Source: Bradyrhizobium sp. 200 (lineage in GTDB: Bacteria; Pseudomonadota; Alphaproteobacteria; Rhizobiales; Xanthobacteraceae). From it: a stretch of DNA of 64,000 bases. Every line of letters begins with the position of its first letter. Positions within the stretch are counted from its first letter, which is position 1. Both the position numbers and the translations under genes were made by a program. The notes under the pieces are model-generated. The model searched no databases and had not been told where the DNA came from. It worked only from the letters and a program-made list of their open reading frames with translations. Shown one piece after another: positions 9,179 through 17,826 of the stretch. The DNA lies in contig NZ_CP064689.1 of the NCBI RefSeq assembly GCF_023100945.1, forward strand, positions 9,430,729 through 9,494,728. Reading direction: 5' to 3'.

Positions 9179-10411
9179 TCAATCCAGTGGCCGCCTGCCG
9201 GCCGTGTAAAGGTCAACCTCACCGTCGTCGTTCAAGCGGCAATCCGGTGACACTGCGCCGACGGCTTTCTCACGCGTCCCGGCGCCAAACGGCGATTGCG
9301 TGAGATGATAGAGCAGAAAGAACTCTGCCTGCCGATTGATCCCCAGTTTAAGCATGATGCGCTTGGTGTAGGTTCTGACCGTTGCCTCGGTCAACCGCAG
9401 GTCGGCACCGATGTCCCGTGGACTTTGGAATTGAAGAATTCGAGCGATGATCCGCTCTTCGGCCCAGTTCAAGCCGAAGGCTGAGGCAATACGGTGTGCC
9501 CCCATCACTTCATCGAATTGCGGCACGATGACCAACGCTTTTCCCACGTCGCAATGGGCTGGTGCGGCCCCAATCTTGGCGAAGGCAAACTGCTGGCGCT
9601 CCGTCGAGAGAGGCACAGTTGTGTTCAGCCAAATCTGACCAGGCCGCGGAATCAACGCCTCCCGGATTGCCTCCCTCAAATTCTCGGTTACCGGTCCGCT
9701 GGACCCGGCGAGCCTGTCACCATCCAGCTTGATGAGTTCGGCCTTTGCCAGCAGCGCCCGTCCACTGCGATTGACCTCGTGAACACGCAGGCCTTTGTCC
9801 ACGATGAGTGCAGGAAAAGCCAGTTTTTCCAGCCAGGTTTCTGCGTTTGGGTGTCGATCCGGTGGCCGCTGCGCAAGGGAATGCGCCGTCTCCCAAACCG
9901 TGCGCACCGCGCGCGCGAGACAGGGAATTTCGGCCCGGGCGAGCGCAGTCTGCCGCCACCCCGCTACAAACACCACGGTTGACCTGTCGCGAGAGGCAAA
10001 CCTGCCTATGACGGAATGACCGTTTGTTCCTGGCTCGGAGCCGATCAGTTTTCGCACAAAAGCGGTCCGTGCGTTGAAAGGCTCGAGGAGAGCGCAATCT
10101 GTGCCAGCGCCTTTGCGGGCAATTCGCGCGACGGCCGTGGTGCACGACGGATCGATTGTGGCGTGTCCGATCCGGACCTCTTCAAGCTCCGACCCGCTCG
10201 TGTGCGACATGACCGCGACGTAGCAACTACTGCAATCGAAAAGCTCGGCAACAGCCTTGCCAAAATATTCCATCGCACTCTGGTTTCGACCTTGCTCCGT
10301 AGGCTGTCCTGTCTGCGGTTCGTCGACGTTCTGAAAAGGTCCGCCGCGCTCAGCGTGATTGACGCGAAGCCGACTCTGCCTGAAGGGCAATGCTTTGCTG
10401 CTCTCATGCAC
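9179..10411 (-). CDS. LuxR-family transcriptional regulator with sensory N-terminal region
   Basis: The C-terminal part carries a LuxR/FixJ helix-turn-helix (LTEATVRTYTKRIMLKLGINRQAE, cited in part: key residues T-V-R-Y-K-M-L-K-G). The middle has a PAS-like stretch (FPALIVDKGLRVHEVNRSG), and the N terminus could be a GAF-like sensor. No receiver domain is seen. The GTG at 10411 is chosen because GGGAGG sits 5 bases upstream; a TTG at 10426 and an ATG at 10273 are alternatives, so the N terminus is uncertain. It lies 45 bp after the HlyD gene and 15 bp before the M23 gene, in one apparent operon, and is the obvious candidate to control the cluster through the direct repeats near 15041-15103. 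Confidence 0.78.
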   Translation of the reverse strand: MHESSKALPFRQSRLRVNHAERGGPFQNVDEPQTGQPTEQGRNQSAMEYFGKAVAELFDCSSCYVAVMSHTSGSELEEVRIGHATIDPSCTTAVARIARKGAGTDCALLEPFNARTAFVRKLIGSEPGTNGHSVIGRFASRDRSTVVFVAGWRQTALARAEIPCLARAVRTVWETAHSLAQRPPDRHPNAETWLEKLAFPALIVDKGLRVHEVNRSGRALLAKAELIKLDGDRLAGSSGPVTENLREAIREALIPRPGQIWLNTTVPLSTERQQFAFAKIGAAPAHCDVGKALVIVPQFDEVMGAHRIASAFGLNWAEERIIARILQFQSPRDIGADLRLTEATVRTYTKRIMLKLGINRQAEFFLLYHLTQSPFGAGTREKAVGAVSPDCRLNDDGEVDLYTAGRRPLD

Positions 10412-10456
10412 GGGCGCCTCCCGCAATTACTATCCAGCCGGACTCATGCCGACGGC

Positions 10457-11794
10457 TTAGTGCTCCCTAAACGCGCGGTTGATGCGAAGTTCCATCGGCT
10501 GCAGTAAATATTGCGCAAAAGTTCGTTCTCCTGTTTCAACAAATATTTCAACGGGCATTCCGGGCAGCAATGACGAGATATAGGAGGAGGTCGGCGCGTC
10601 GATATCGAGCTCCACTTCCGCCATGTAAGACGTAACGCCACTCTTGGCGTCGGTCAGTGCGTCTGCCGCCACGCCGATGACTTTTCCATCGAGCATGGGC
10701 CGACGACGAATATTCAGCGCGTGAACACGCACGCGCGCGATCTGTCCGGCATGAACTTCTTCCCGATCCATTGGCTTCAATGCTGCCTCGATGACAAGCC
10801 GATCTTCCGTCGGAACTATTTCCAGGAGGGTTTCGCGGGGTGCAAGCACCGCGTTAAGATCTCTGCTGTTGAGGCCGACGATCTTTCCACCCTCTGGGGC
10901 GCGCAATTCGGACCGGCCAAGCTGATCGCGCAACCCGGCAATTCGATGTCGAAGATCGCCAATCTCCTCACTCGTCGCATGCAGATGCTTCGCGACTTCC
11001 TGATTCTGATTGAAGCCGAGCTGTCGACGCCTGTCCTCCAGCTCCGCCATTTTGCCTCTCATCTCGGCCACAGATGACGTGTTGCGGGCAATCTGTCCGC
11101 TGGACTCGGCTTCGGCTCGTTTCAAGGCCAACACGCGTGGCTTTCGGGCGAGGCCCTTTGCAAGGAGGTAGCTCGTATCAGCTATCTCCTCCTGCAATAA
11201 CTTGAGTTGTTGCTCGACACCTTTAGTGTTGCTTTCGAGGCCTCGGATCGAGTCCGTCAATTGCAGCATCTGCTGATCGATCATCTTGCGCTCATTCTCG
11301 ATCGCGGCCAGTCGGGCTGCAAACTCGGATTCCTGAGTTTGCATGGCAATACGTGCGGACGCATGGCTCGCGTTCTTCTTCAGTTCGTCGGGAAACAAAA
11401 TCGATTCGGCGCGGGTCTGTTCCGCAGCAAGCCGCGCCTCTATCGCCAGAGCCGCAAAAAATTTTGTCTCGAGCGAGCCGAGCATTGCTTCGATCTGCGT
11501 GGTGTCGAGCCGCGCGATGAGCTGGCCGGCCTTAACCTGATCGTTTTCCCTGACGTAAATTGACTTTATTATCCCTCCCTCGAGATGCTGGACTGCCTTG
11601 CGCTTTGAATGGACCTTTATGACGCCTGGTGCCATAACCGCGCCGCGAAGCGGAACCGTCGTGGCCCACACGCCGAAGCAGCAAAATTGCAGAATGAGCA
11701 GTACACATCCCCATCCGATGATCCGCCGCATGTCGGATCGCGGTTGTTCCTTGCGGGAAACGGTGATTGCACGATCTTGACCTCTTGCCGTCAT
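10457..11794 (-). CDS. HlyD-family type I secretion membrane-fusion protein
   Basis: The 445-residue adaptor has one N-terminal transmembrane helix (about residues 24-45), then the lipoyl-like half VQHLEGGIIKSIYVRENDQVKAGQ (key G-G-I-I and V-K-A-G-Q). A long coiled-coil region follows (about residues 105-290), then the second lipoyl half (RAPEGGKIVGL) and a beta-barrel end. It is a PrtE/HlyD homologue that links the inner-membrane ABC exporter to an outer-membrane TolC channel. Its ATG overlaps the stop of the ABC gene by four bases, so the two are translationally coupled. No tolC gene is in the window, so the outer-membrane partner must be encoded elsewhere. Confidence 0.93.
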   Translation of the reverse strand: MTARGQDRAITVSRKEQPRSDMRRIIGWGCVLLILQFCCFGVWATTVPLRGAVMAPGVIKVHSKRKAVQHLEGGIIKSIYVRENDQVKAGQLIARLDTTQIEAMLGSLETKFFAALAIEARLAAEQTRAESILFPDELKKNASHASARIAMQTQESEFAARLAAIENERKMIDQQMLQLTDSIRGLESNTKGVEQQLKLLQEEIADTSYLLAKGLARKPRVLALKRAEAESSGQIARNTSSVAEMRGKMAELEDRRRQLGFNQNQEVAKHLHATSEEIGDLRHRIAGLRDQLGRSELRAPEGGKIVGLNSRDLNAVLAPRETLLEIVPTEDRLVIEAALKPMDREEVHAGQIARVRVHALNIRRRPMLDGKVIGVAADALTDAKSGVTSYMAEVELDIDAPTSSYISSLLPGMPVEIFVETGERTFAQYLLQPMELRINRAFREH

Positions 11795-13557
11795 CGGGCA
11801 GTTCCCCCCGTGGCCAGTTTCGGAGGTTCCGTACTGTGCCGGACTACGTGCGGCTTCAAGACGGGGGTGCCCGGCAGGCGGAGAACTTCAGCAGGCGACC
11901 CGAAAGAGACCTGCACGCCATCCCTCAAAAAGAGCACCGCATCTGCGATGGTCAATAGTCGGGGCCGATGGGTGACAATCACCAGTGTCGCGCCGCGCGC
12001 TTTCGCCCGCTCAATGGCGGAGCACAGCGCCTGCTCGCCCTCCGGGTCGAGATTGGCATTCGGCTCATCCAGCAGGATCAATTTGCGATTGCCAAAGAAC
12101 GCACGGGCAAGACCAATACGCTGGCGCTGTCCACCGGAAAGCTTGTTGCCATCGCGCCCTATTTCGGTCTGGTAGCCGGCTGGCAGAGACAGGATCATCT
12201 CGTGCGCCTGCGCGAGCTTGGCCGCGGCAACGACGTCCTCGTCCCGCGCATGTTCGTCAAAGCCGGCGATGGCTTCGGCCACGGTGCCGCCCAGAAGCTG
12301 CACGTCCTGAGGAAGATAGCCGACAAACTGCCCAAGCTGATCGGGGTCCCAGTCATGCAGGGCTGCGTTGTCCAGCCGGATCGTGCCACCGCTCGGTCGT
12401 TCCAGCCCCGCCATCAGGCGCAGCAAGGTCGATTTTCCAGCACCGGTCGGGCCGATAACGACAATAATCCTGGAGGGCAGGCATCCAAACGTGATGCCTG
12501 CGAGGATCGGGCGCTGCACCGCGGCCATCCGATAAGTCACCCGCATCACTTCAATCCTGCCGGATGGGGACGGCAGCAGCGTACGCCTCTCTCGAACAAG
12601 CATCGGAGCTGCGGCTTCCTGAACCTGCTTCCAGGCCTCGTGCGCGGATGCAAGAGCGCGCCACGCCGAGATCAGGCCCTCCATCGGCTGCAGTGTGCGG
12701 GCGATCAGGATCGAGCTCGCAATCAGACTGCCCACCAGCACTTCGCTCTGAAGCACGAGCCAGGCACCTGCGGCGATCGCGGCAACCTGCAATATCGTTC
12801 TTACCATGCGGGCCACCGCGCCGATGACATACACGCGTTCGCTGGCTCGAACCACAGGCGACAAGGCCTGGTCGTTGAGGTCCATGAATTCGCGGATCGC
12901 ACCTCTGGTCCAGCCCATTGCATGCACCAGGCTGGAATGTCGGACGATTCCGTCAAGGGTAGCCTGGGTCTTCTGTGCGGCCTGATACGCCTGCGCGATT
13001 TCGGCCCGGGCAATCCAGCGGCTCGCGATACCCATCGTAAGCAGAATTGCCGTTCCGATCAGGGCTATCACGCCGTACCAGGGATGCAGGAAGAAGAGAA
13101 TGAGAATGAATGCCGGAAGAAAGGGAGCATCGAGCAACGCTGCAACAACTGCGCTGGAGAGGAACGTCCTCAACTCGCGCACCTTCGCAAGATCGTGCGT
13201 CCTGCCGTCGCCATGATTGGCGGCATCAACGATCGTGCTTTCAAGCACGATGGGAGCGAGGTACCGCTCGAATCTGACCGCGAAGCGGCTGAGCAGCCGG
13301 CTGCGCAGGGTTTCGAACGCAGCGCTAAAAATAAGGGCAACTGCAGCAATGACGGTGAGGCCAACAAGAGTTTCGACGCTGCCGCTGCTGATCACCCGAT
13401 CAAACACTTCAATGGAATAGAAGGGCAAGACCAGAAGCAGCACGTTAATCGACACGCTAAAGGCGACGATCCACACCAACGCGGATCGTCCCGGTAGCAA
13501 TCCAATCAGCGACCGTTGACCAGACGCTGAGATTTCACCACGATTACGCGAGTACAT
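11791..13557 (-). CDS. Type I secretion ABC transporter, permease/ATPase (PrtD-type)
   Basis: The 588-residue protein has an N-terminal six-helix ABC exporter domain (about residues 25-300) and a C-terminal ATPase. Walker A is GPTGAGKST, the signature is LSGGQRQR and Walker B is LILLDEPN. It has no N-terminal C39 peptidase or C39-like domain, so it belongs with PrtD/AprD/HasD exporters that accept RTX substrates with an uncleaved C-terminal signal. It lies 80 bp downstream of the RTX gene, with a hairpin in between, and overlaps the HlyD gene by 4 bp. It should drive export of the RTX protein in one step across both membranes. Confidence 0.94.
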   Translation of the reverse strand: MYSRNRGEISASGQRSLIGLLPGRSALVWIVAFSVSINVLLLVLPFYSIEVFDRVISSGSVETLVGLTVIAAVALIFSAAFETLRSRLLSRFAVRFERYLAPIVLESTIVDAANHGDGRTHDLAKVRELRTFLSSAVVAALLDAPFLPAFILILFFLHPWYGVIALIGTAILLTMGIASRWIARAEIAQAYQAAQKTQATLDGIVRHSSLVHAMGWTRGAIREFMDLNDQALSPVVRASERVYVIGAVARMVRTILQVAAIAAGAWLVLQSEVLVGSLIASSILIARTLQPMEGLISAWRALASAHEAWKQVQEAAAPMLVRERRTLLPSPSGRIEVMRVTYRMAAVQRPILAGITFGCLPSRIIVVIGPTGAGKSTLLRLMAGLERPSGGTIRLDNAALHDWDPDQLGQFVGYLPQDVQLLGGTVAEAIAGFDEHARDEDVVAAAKLAQAHEMILSLPAGYQTEIGRDGNKLSGGQRQRIGLARAFFGNRKLILLDEPNANLDPEGEQALCSAIERAKARGATLVIVTHRPRLLTIADAVLFLRDGVQVSFGSPAEVLRLPGTPVLKPHVVRHSTEPPKLATGGTAR

Positions 13558-13601
13558 GTGCGGCCGGCACTATCACTAACTGAGTACGGCAGAACGCAGG
13601 A

Positions 13602-13625
13602 CGGGGCGGCCCGGCAGCCGCCCCG
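13602..13625 (-). terminator. Hairpin between RTX gene and secretion ATPase gene
   Basis: A perfect 9-bp stem (cggggcggc / gccgccccg) with a 6-base loop sits just after the RTX stop codon, before the ABC gene. No T-run follows on the minus strand, so it is not a classical terminator. It could act as a 3' stabiliser or partial attenuator that keeps RTX mRNA high and exporter mRNA low, as seen in other RTX operons. This is inference from position and structure. Confidence 0.5.
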
Positions 13626-13637
13626 CTGAATTGGATG

Positions 13638-14942
13638 TTAGACGACTTCGACAGCGTCGTAACCTGCGGCAGTGTTGATGTCGTCGATCGACTCGAATTC
13701 CGTTCCGGCGCCCCCGGTAACGCCGTCGAGCGTGATGGTGCCGAAGCCGAAGTCGAGCGTCGTGTTGATGCCGTCGTCGTCCACCACGATGGTGGTCGGA
13801 TCGAACGCCGGATCGGCATCGACGTTGACTTCATCCCCGTCAGCAAAGCTCAGGTCAGTGACTTCATCGTCGCCGAAGTTGGTGGCGGTGTTGTCGCCGA
13901 AATTGTGAATGTCGGTGCCTGCACCGCCTGCCTGCACATCGTCGCCGAGACCGCCGTTAAGTTCGTCGGCACCGTTGCCGCCGTCCAGCTCATCGTCGCC
14001 CGCGTCGCCGTTCAGGACGTCGTTGCCTGCGTCGCCGGAGAGGGTATCGGCTCCGTCGCCGCCATTGAGCAAATCGACACCGGCACCGCCGGCGAGCGTA
14101 TCATCTCCGGCATCCCCCTCCAGCAGATCGTCGCCGGCGCCACCGTCGAGTTCGTCCGCGCCATCGCCGCCGGACATCGCGTCATTGCCGTCACCACCGG
14201 CCATGGTGTCATCGCCGGCATCGCCGAACATGAGGTCGTCACCGGCGCCGCCGTTCAGGATATCGTCATCCGCGCCGCCATTGAGCGTGTCGTTGCCGTC
14301 ATCGCCGTTCAGCGTGTCGTTGCCGAGGCCTCCGTTCAGGAGATCGTCATCCGCACCGCCATTGAGCGTATCGTTGCCGATACCGCCGTTCAGCGTGTCG
14401 ATTCCTGCATCGCCGTTCAGGGTATCATCGCCAGCGTTGCCGTTTAGCGTGTCATCGCCGTCGCCGCCGTTCAACGTGTCGTCGCCGGCATTCCCGTTCA
14501 GCGTATCATTGCCGGCGTCGCCGGAGAGGGTATCGACGCCCGCGCCGCCGTTGATCTCGTCATCGCCAGCTCCGCCGAGGATGGCATCGTCACCGGCGTC
14601 GCCATCGAGCACATCGTTGCCATCTCCGCCATCGATACTGTCGTTGCCGGCGTTGCCGTGGATCGTGTCGACGCCGGCGTTCCCGGACAGCAAATCGTCT
14701 CCCGCGCCGCCGTTGATCTCGTCATCGCCGTCACCGCCGACGATCGTATCGATGCCGGCATTGCCGTTCAGGATGTCGTTGTCGGCGCCGCCATCGATAT
14801 TGTCATCACCTGCGCCACCATTGACAAGGTCCATGCCGGCCAAAGCGGTTATGATGTCATTGCCTTGCAGACCGTTGATCTCATCGTCCATGTCCGTGCC
14901 GGGTAGTACGTCATTGCCAGCCGTTCCGTTGATGAGCGCCAT
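13638..14942 (-). CDS. RTX calcium-binding repeat protein, predicted type I secretion substrate
   Basis: Residues 4-345 of 434 are 38 uninterrupted RTX nonapeptides (consensus L-N-G-G-A-G-D-D-T), each pair forming a calcium-binding turn of a parallel beta-roll. Only MAL precedes the repeats; there is no enzymatic or adhesive domain at the front. The last 89 residues form an acidic non-repeat tail ending in [10 protein letters not shown], the place for the uncleaved type I secretion signal. AGAGGAG lies 7 bases before the ATG. It is the first gene of the cluster with its own exporter. The product should be secreted unfolded and fold on contact with external calcium. A surface-layer, matrix or ion-binding role is possible, but function is unknown. 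Confidence 0.88.
   Translation of the reverse strand: MALINGTAGNDVLPGTDMDDEINGLQGNDIITALAGMDLVNGGAGDDNIDGGADNDILNGNAGIDTIVGGDGDDEINGGAGDDLLSGNAGVDTIHGNAGNDSIDGGDGNDVLDGDAGDDAILGGAGDDEINGGAGVDTLSGDAGNDTLNGNAGDDTLNGGDGDDTLNGNAGDDTLNGDAGIDTLNGGIGNDTLNGGADDDLLNGGLGNDTLNGDDGNDTLNGGADDDILNGGAGDDLMFGDAGDDTMAGGDGNDAMSGGDGADELDGGAGDDLLEGDAGDDTLAGGAGVDLLNGGDGADTLSGDAGNDVLNGDAGDDELDGGNGADELNGGLGDDVQAGGAGTDIHNFGDNTATNFGDDEVTDLSFADGDEVNVDADPAFDPTTIVVDDDGINTTLDFGFGTITLDGVTGGAGTEFESIDDINTAAGYDAVEVV
13908..14933 (-). repeat. 38-unit tandem 27-bp repeat encoding RTX nonapeptides
   Basis: Thirty-eight degenerate 27-bp units run without a break. Units 17-26 are the most alike at protein level (mostly LNG start and DT end), suggesting recent local duplication. 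The array keeps the other frames open, which explains long spurious reading frames on the plus strand. Confidence 0.9.
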
Positions 14943-15345
14943 AAATCTACTCCTCTACGCATAGCCGTCCGCGAGGCGGGTCCGCTTGCGGCCCGTCATG
15001 CACGTCGGGATCTGTGTTTTGTGTTGACTAGACTTCCATCACGATCGATGTGGGTTTCCACGATCGATGTGCCGCACGATCGAAGTGCCGTACGATGGAA
15101 GCAACCTTGGATGCAGGAGGGGCGGCGTCGCAATCCCCATTTGGGGACAAAAGAAATGCGGGCTAGCAAACACATGGCCCGCAGGCCTCGTGTTCACCGC
15201 AGGAACGACCGTCAGCTATTTGCTTTTTTCGACAGGAACCAATCAGCGAAGCACGGCCGGAAGCATTCCGCACACATTATCTTGATGCGATGAGTTTCCG
15301 TATGTCGACTACCCGACAGCGCGGCTTCTAATCATGTGTTCAGGG
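14943..15345 (-). promoter_or_regulatory. Upstream control region of the RTX/secretion cluster
   Basis: This is 403 bp without a credible gene. It holds the direct-repeat array at 15041-15103, a 12-bp inverted repeat CCCCATTTGGGG at 15135-15146 and the ribosome site AGAGGAG before the RTX start. The rest shows nothing I recognise. As the only sizeable gap upstream of five tightly packed minus-strand genes, it should contain the operon promoter. Confidence 0.6.
15041..15103. promoter_or_regulatory. Iterated ACGATCGATGTG operator-like repeats
   Basis: Four copies of ACGATCGATGTG or close variants begin at 15041, 15060, 15076 and 15092, the last one degenerate. The unit is roughly CAC-N7-GTG, so each copy is a half-palindrome. 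The array is bracketed by an inverted pair cttccatc (15033-15040) and gatggaag (15094-15101). It lies 100-160 bp upstream of the RTX start. The likely reader is the LuxR-type protein encoded in the same operon, which is inference. Confidence 0.55.
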
Positions 15346-15642
15346 CTACGGGTTGTCATAGCCCTCGATGACGATGAGCTCGGCGATCGAGTGCGGCTGG
15401 CGCACCTTGATGTTGGCTTGGTATTCCGGTGAGTTGTAGCAGGCCAGCGCTGTCTCGTAGTCGGGAAACTCGATCACCACATTGCGCGAGCGGCTTTGGC
15501 CCTCGACCGCGGTGAACTTGCCGCCGCGCACGATGAAGCGCCCGCCGAATCTTTGGAAGATGGCCGGGTTGGCTGCCATGTAGGGCTTGTAGCCTTCCTC
15601 ATTGCTGACATCGACGCGCCCGATCCAGTATCCCTTCGCCAT
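15346..15642 (-). CDS. DUF1330 domain protein
   Basis: A 98-residue protein of the DUF1330 family (ferredoxin-like dimeric alpha/beta barrel). Family features are MAKGYWIGRVDVSNEEGYKPY at the start (key W-I-G-R and Y-K-Y) and RSRNVVIEFPDYETALACYNSPEYQ further on (key V-I-E-F-P and Y-S-P-E-Y). Function is not established for the family. It lies 33 bp downstream of pyrF on the same strand and may be cotranscribed with it. Confidence 0.85.
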   Translation of the reverse strand: MAKGYWIGRVDVSNEEGYKPYMAANPAIFQRFGGRFIVRGGKFTAVEGQSRSRNVVIEFPDYETALACYNSPEYQANIKVRQPHSIAELIVIEGYDNP

Positions 15643-15675
15643 CTCGATCTCCCGTTTCTTGTTTCACTGGTTTGA

Positions 15676-16386
15676 CTATTCCAACGCCTGCTTGATTTCC
15701 GCCTGAATGGCGTCCGCCGCCGCCTTGGGATCGGCGGCTTCCGTGATCGGCCGCCCGACCACAAGATAATCAGCGCCGGCGGCAATTGCACGCGCCGGCG
15801 TCATGATGCGCTTCTGGTCGCCGGTCGCGGCCCCCGACGGGCGGATGCCTGGTGTCACCAGATGCATCTGGTGGCCGACGATCTTGCGCAGCGCCGCCGC
15901 CTCTTCCGGCGAGCTGACGAGGCCGTCAACGCCCAGCACCTGCGCCTGCTGCGCGCGCGCTTCGACCAGATCGGAGACGTTGAGCCGATAGCCCGCGGCG
16001 TGCAGGTCGCCGTCGTCATACGACGTCAGCACGGTGACGGCGAGAATCTTCAAACCCGACCCGGCGCGCGCCTCGACCGCGGCCTTCATGGTCTGCGGAT
16101 AGGCATGCACGGTGAGGAACGTCGCGCCGAGTTTTGCCACGCTCTCGACGCCGCGCGCCACCGTGTTGCCGATGTCGTGCAGCTTGAGATCGAGAAACAC
16201 CTTCTTGCCTGACTTGGCCAATTGCTGCGCCAGCGGCAAGCCGCCGGCATAGCCGAGCTGATAGCCGATCTTGTAAAAACTCACGCTTTCGCCGAGCCGT
16301 GCAACCATCGCTTCCGCCTCGGCCACCCCTGGCAAATCGAGCGCGACGATCAGGCGGTCCTTCGGAGCGATATCGGCTGGCTGCAT
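15676..16386 (-). CDS. pyrF: Orotidine-5'-phosphate decarboxylase
   Basis: This enzyme makes UMP from OMP in pyrimidine synthesis. The 236-residue TIM barrel has the active-site motif [12 protein letters not shown] (K68, D71) plus D17 in VALDLP and K39 in FYKIG. TPGIRP and VVGRPIT, the phosphate-binding segments, are intact. It sits 6 bp after an FMN reductase gene and 33 bp before the DUF1330 gene. Confidence 0.96.
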   Translation of the reverse strand: MQPADIAPKDRLIVALDLPGVAEAEAMVARLGESVSFYKIGYQLGYAGGLPLAQQLAKSGKKVFLDLKLHDIGNTVARGVESVAKLGATFLTVHAYPQTMKAAVEARAGSGLKILAVTVLTSYDDGDLHAAGYRLNVSDLVEARAQQAQVLGVDGLVSSPEEAAALRKIVGHQMHLVTPGIRPSGAATGDQKRIMTPARAIAAGADYLVVGRPITEAADPKAAADAIQAEIKQALE

Positions 16387-16392
16387 GTCACC

Positions 16393-16971
16393 TCACATCA
16401 TGCGTTGGGAAATGTCGATCAACTGCCGCGCCAGCGCCTTCAGCGCCTCGGCATCACTGGAATTCTTCAGGCGCTCCATCTCGTCATAGGCATCGTCGGC
16501 AAACGGCAGCGCCAACTGGTTCGGGATCACCTGGGCATGGCAGGCCGACAGGATCAGCCGCAGCGCCGCCAGCGCGCGGGCGCCGCCGAGCCGCCCGCCA
16601 GAGGCAGATGCAATCGCGAACACCCGCTCGCGAAACACCTGCCCGCGGGTCTCGTGCACATCCTGCACCCGGCTCACCCAGTCGATGGCGTTCTTGACGA
16701 GCGCCGGCACCGAGGAATTATACTCCGGCGTCACGATCAGCACGCCATGATGTGCCGCCATCATGCGTTTCAGATTGACCGCATGCTTCGGCACGCCGGA
16801 TTTGGCCTGCAGGTCGCCGTCATAGATCGGCAGCGGAAAGTCCGACAGCGAGATCCGGGTGACTTCGGCGCCCTCCTGCGCCAGCGCATGCGCGGCAACC
16901 GCTGCCAGCTTCGCATTGAGCGAGCCGGTGCGGAGCGATCCCGGGATCACGAGGATTTTCAGCGCGGACAT
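16393..16971 (-). CDS. NADPH-dependent FMN reductase-like flavoprotein
   Basis: The 192-residue flavodoxin-fold protein has the FMN-phosphate loop PGSLRTGSLNAKLA (about residues 10-23) and the conserved TPEYNSSVPALVKNAIDW, which marks the ArsH/ChrR/SsuE-like FMN reductase superfamily. Such enzymes reduce flavin, quinones or metals with NAD(P)H; the substrate cannot be told. It lies between the PmtA-like gene and pyrF, all on the minus strand. Confidence 0.88.
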   Translation of the reverse strand: MSALKILVIPGSLRTGSLNAKLAAVAAHALAQEGAEVTRISLSDFPLPIYDGDLQAKSGVPKHAVNLKRMMAAHHGVLIVTPEYNSSVPALVKNAIDWVSRVQDVHETRGQVFRERVFAIASASGGRLGGARALAALRLILSACHAQVIPNQLALPFADDAYDEMERLKNSSDAEALKALARQLIDISQRMM

Positions 16972-17016
16972 TTTGAATTCGTATTCGGGGCAGACTTGCC
17001 ACGCGAATACGTGGCA

Positions 17017-17616
17017 TCAGCCCTTGCGATACACCCAGACCCGCGCGGGCGGAAGGTTCATCCAGATCCGCTCGGAGGCTTCTGTGGACACGCCCGGCAG
17101 CGATTTCGGGATCGGCGGCGCGACCGAATAGGTAAATTGCACGAAGGGAGCGCCGGGCGCGAGCGCCGTGAAGGCGTCGCGGATCAGTTTCAGGCGCGTC
17201 AGCATCGGTTTGGTGACCAGCGGCAGGCCGGAGACCACGGCCGAGGCCGGCGCGTCCAGCACGTCCTTCAGCGAGTGGCGTAGCGCATAGGCATCGCCCT
17301 GCACCACCTTGGCTTGCGGGTAGCGGTCGCGCAGCAGTGCGCAGAAGCCCGGATTATATTCGACCAGCACGAGCCGCCTTTGATCGACGCCGTGTTCGAT
17401 CAGTGCGTTGGTGATCGCGCCGGTCCCGGGCCCAAGTTCGACGACCGGCCCTTTCGCTTCGACGTCGACATATTCCGCCATGGTCCGGGCAAGCAGCTTG
17501 CTCGACGGCATCACCGCGCCCATGTGCAGCGGCTTTTCGATCCATGAACGAAGGAAGCGGACCTCATCATCGAGACGAGGCTTCTTCAACGCACGCACGG
17601 ACGATTGCAGAGGCAT
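17017..17616 (-). CDS. PmtA-like phospholipid N-methyltransferase
   Basis: The 199-residue SAM-dependent enzyme has motif I VVELGPGTGAITNALI (about residues 58-73), an upstream MGAVMPSSKLLARTMAEYV segment (key G-A-V-P-S-S) and SGLPL in place of the NPPY of rRNA dimethylases. These match rhizobial PmtA, which methylates phosphatidylethanolamine toward phosphatidylcholine, a lipid needed for symbiosis in Bradyrhizobium. Several paralogues with different methylation steps exist in that genus, so the exact step is open. It lies 210 bp downstream of dnaJ. Confidence 0.82.
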   Translation of the reverse strand: MPLQSSVRALKKPRLDDEVRFLRSWIEKPLHMGAVMPSSKLLARTMAEYVDVEAKGPVVELGPGTGAITNALIEHGVDQRRLVLVEYNPGFCALLRDRYPQAKVVQGDAYALRHSLKDVLDAPASAVVSGLPLVTKPMLTRLKLIRDAFTALAPGAPFVQFTYSVAPPIPKSLPGVSTEASERIWMNLPPARVWVYRKG

Positions 17617-17826
17617 GTCGCTACCAGGCGGGGCCCCGCAACAAAGCGGGGGATGTCAGAAAACGGTCATAAACACGTATAGGTCGATGGGGATGTGGTC
17701 AAGCCAAACGGTAATGCGTCAGGCATGACAAAGTGCCCGCAAGCTACCGATAAGACGCTGTGCAAGCTGAATGAATCATGACCGCGGTGCGAGAACCACG
17801 CTTCGCGCAGCTCGCGCGTGCGCGGT

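Noticed and set aside
11968..13497. 509-codon plus-strand frame
   Set aside because: It is antisense to the secretion ATPase; no domain motifs.
13908..14933. Possible CRISPR array
   Set aside because: Repeats are contiguous 27-bp coding units with no spacers.
13909..14964. Long plus-strand reading frame (351 codons) over the RTX gene
   Set aside because: The 27-bp repeats keep the opposite frames open; the translation is a monotonous Ser/Pro/Ala pattern mirroring the RTX repeat.
15021..15293. Short plus-strand frames upstream of the RTX gene
   Set aside because: They are overlapping frames without a ribosome site or domain features, over the repeat array.
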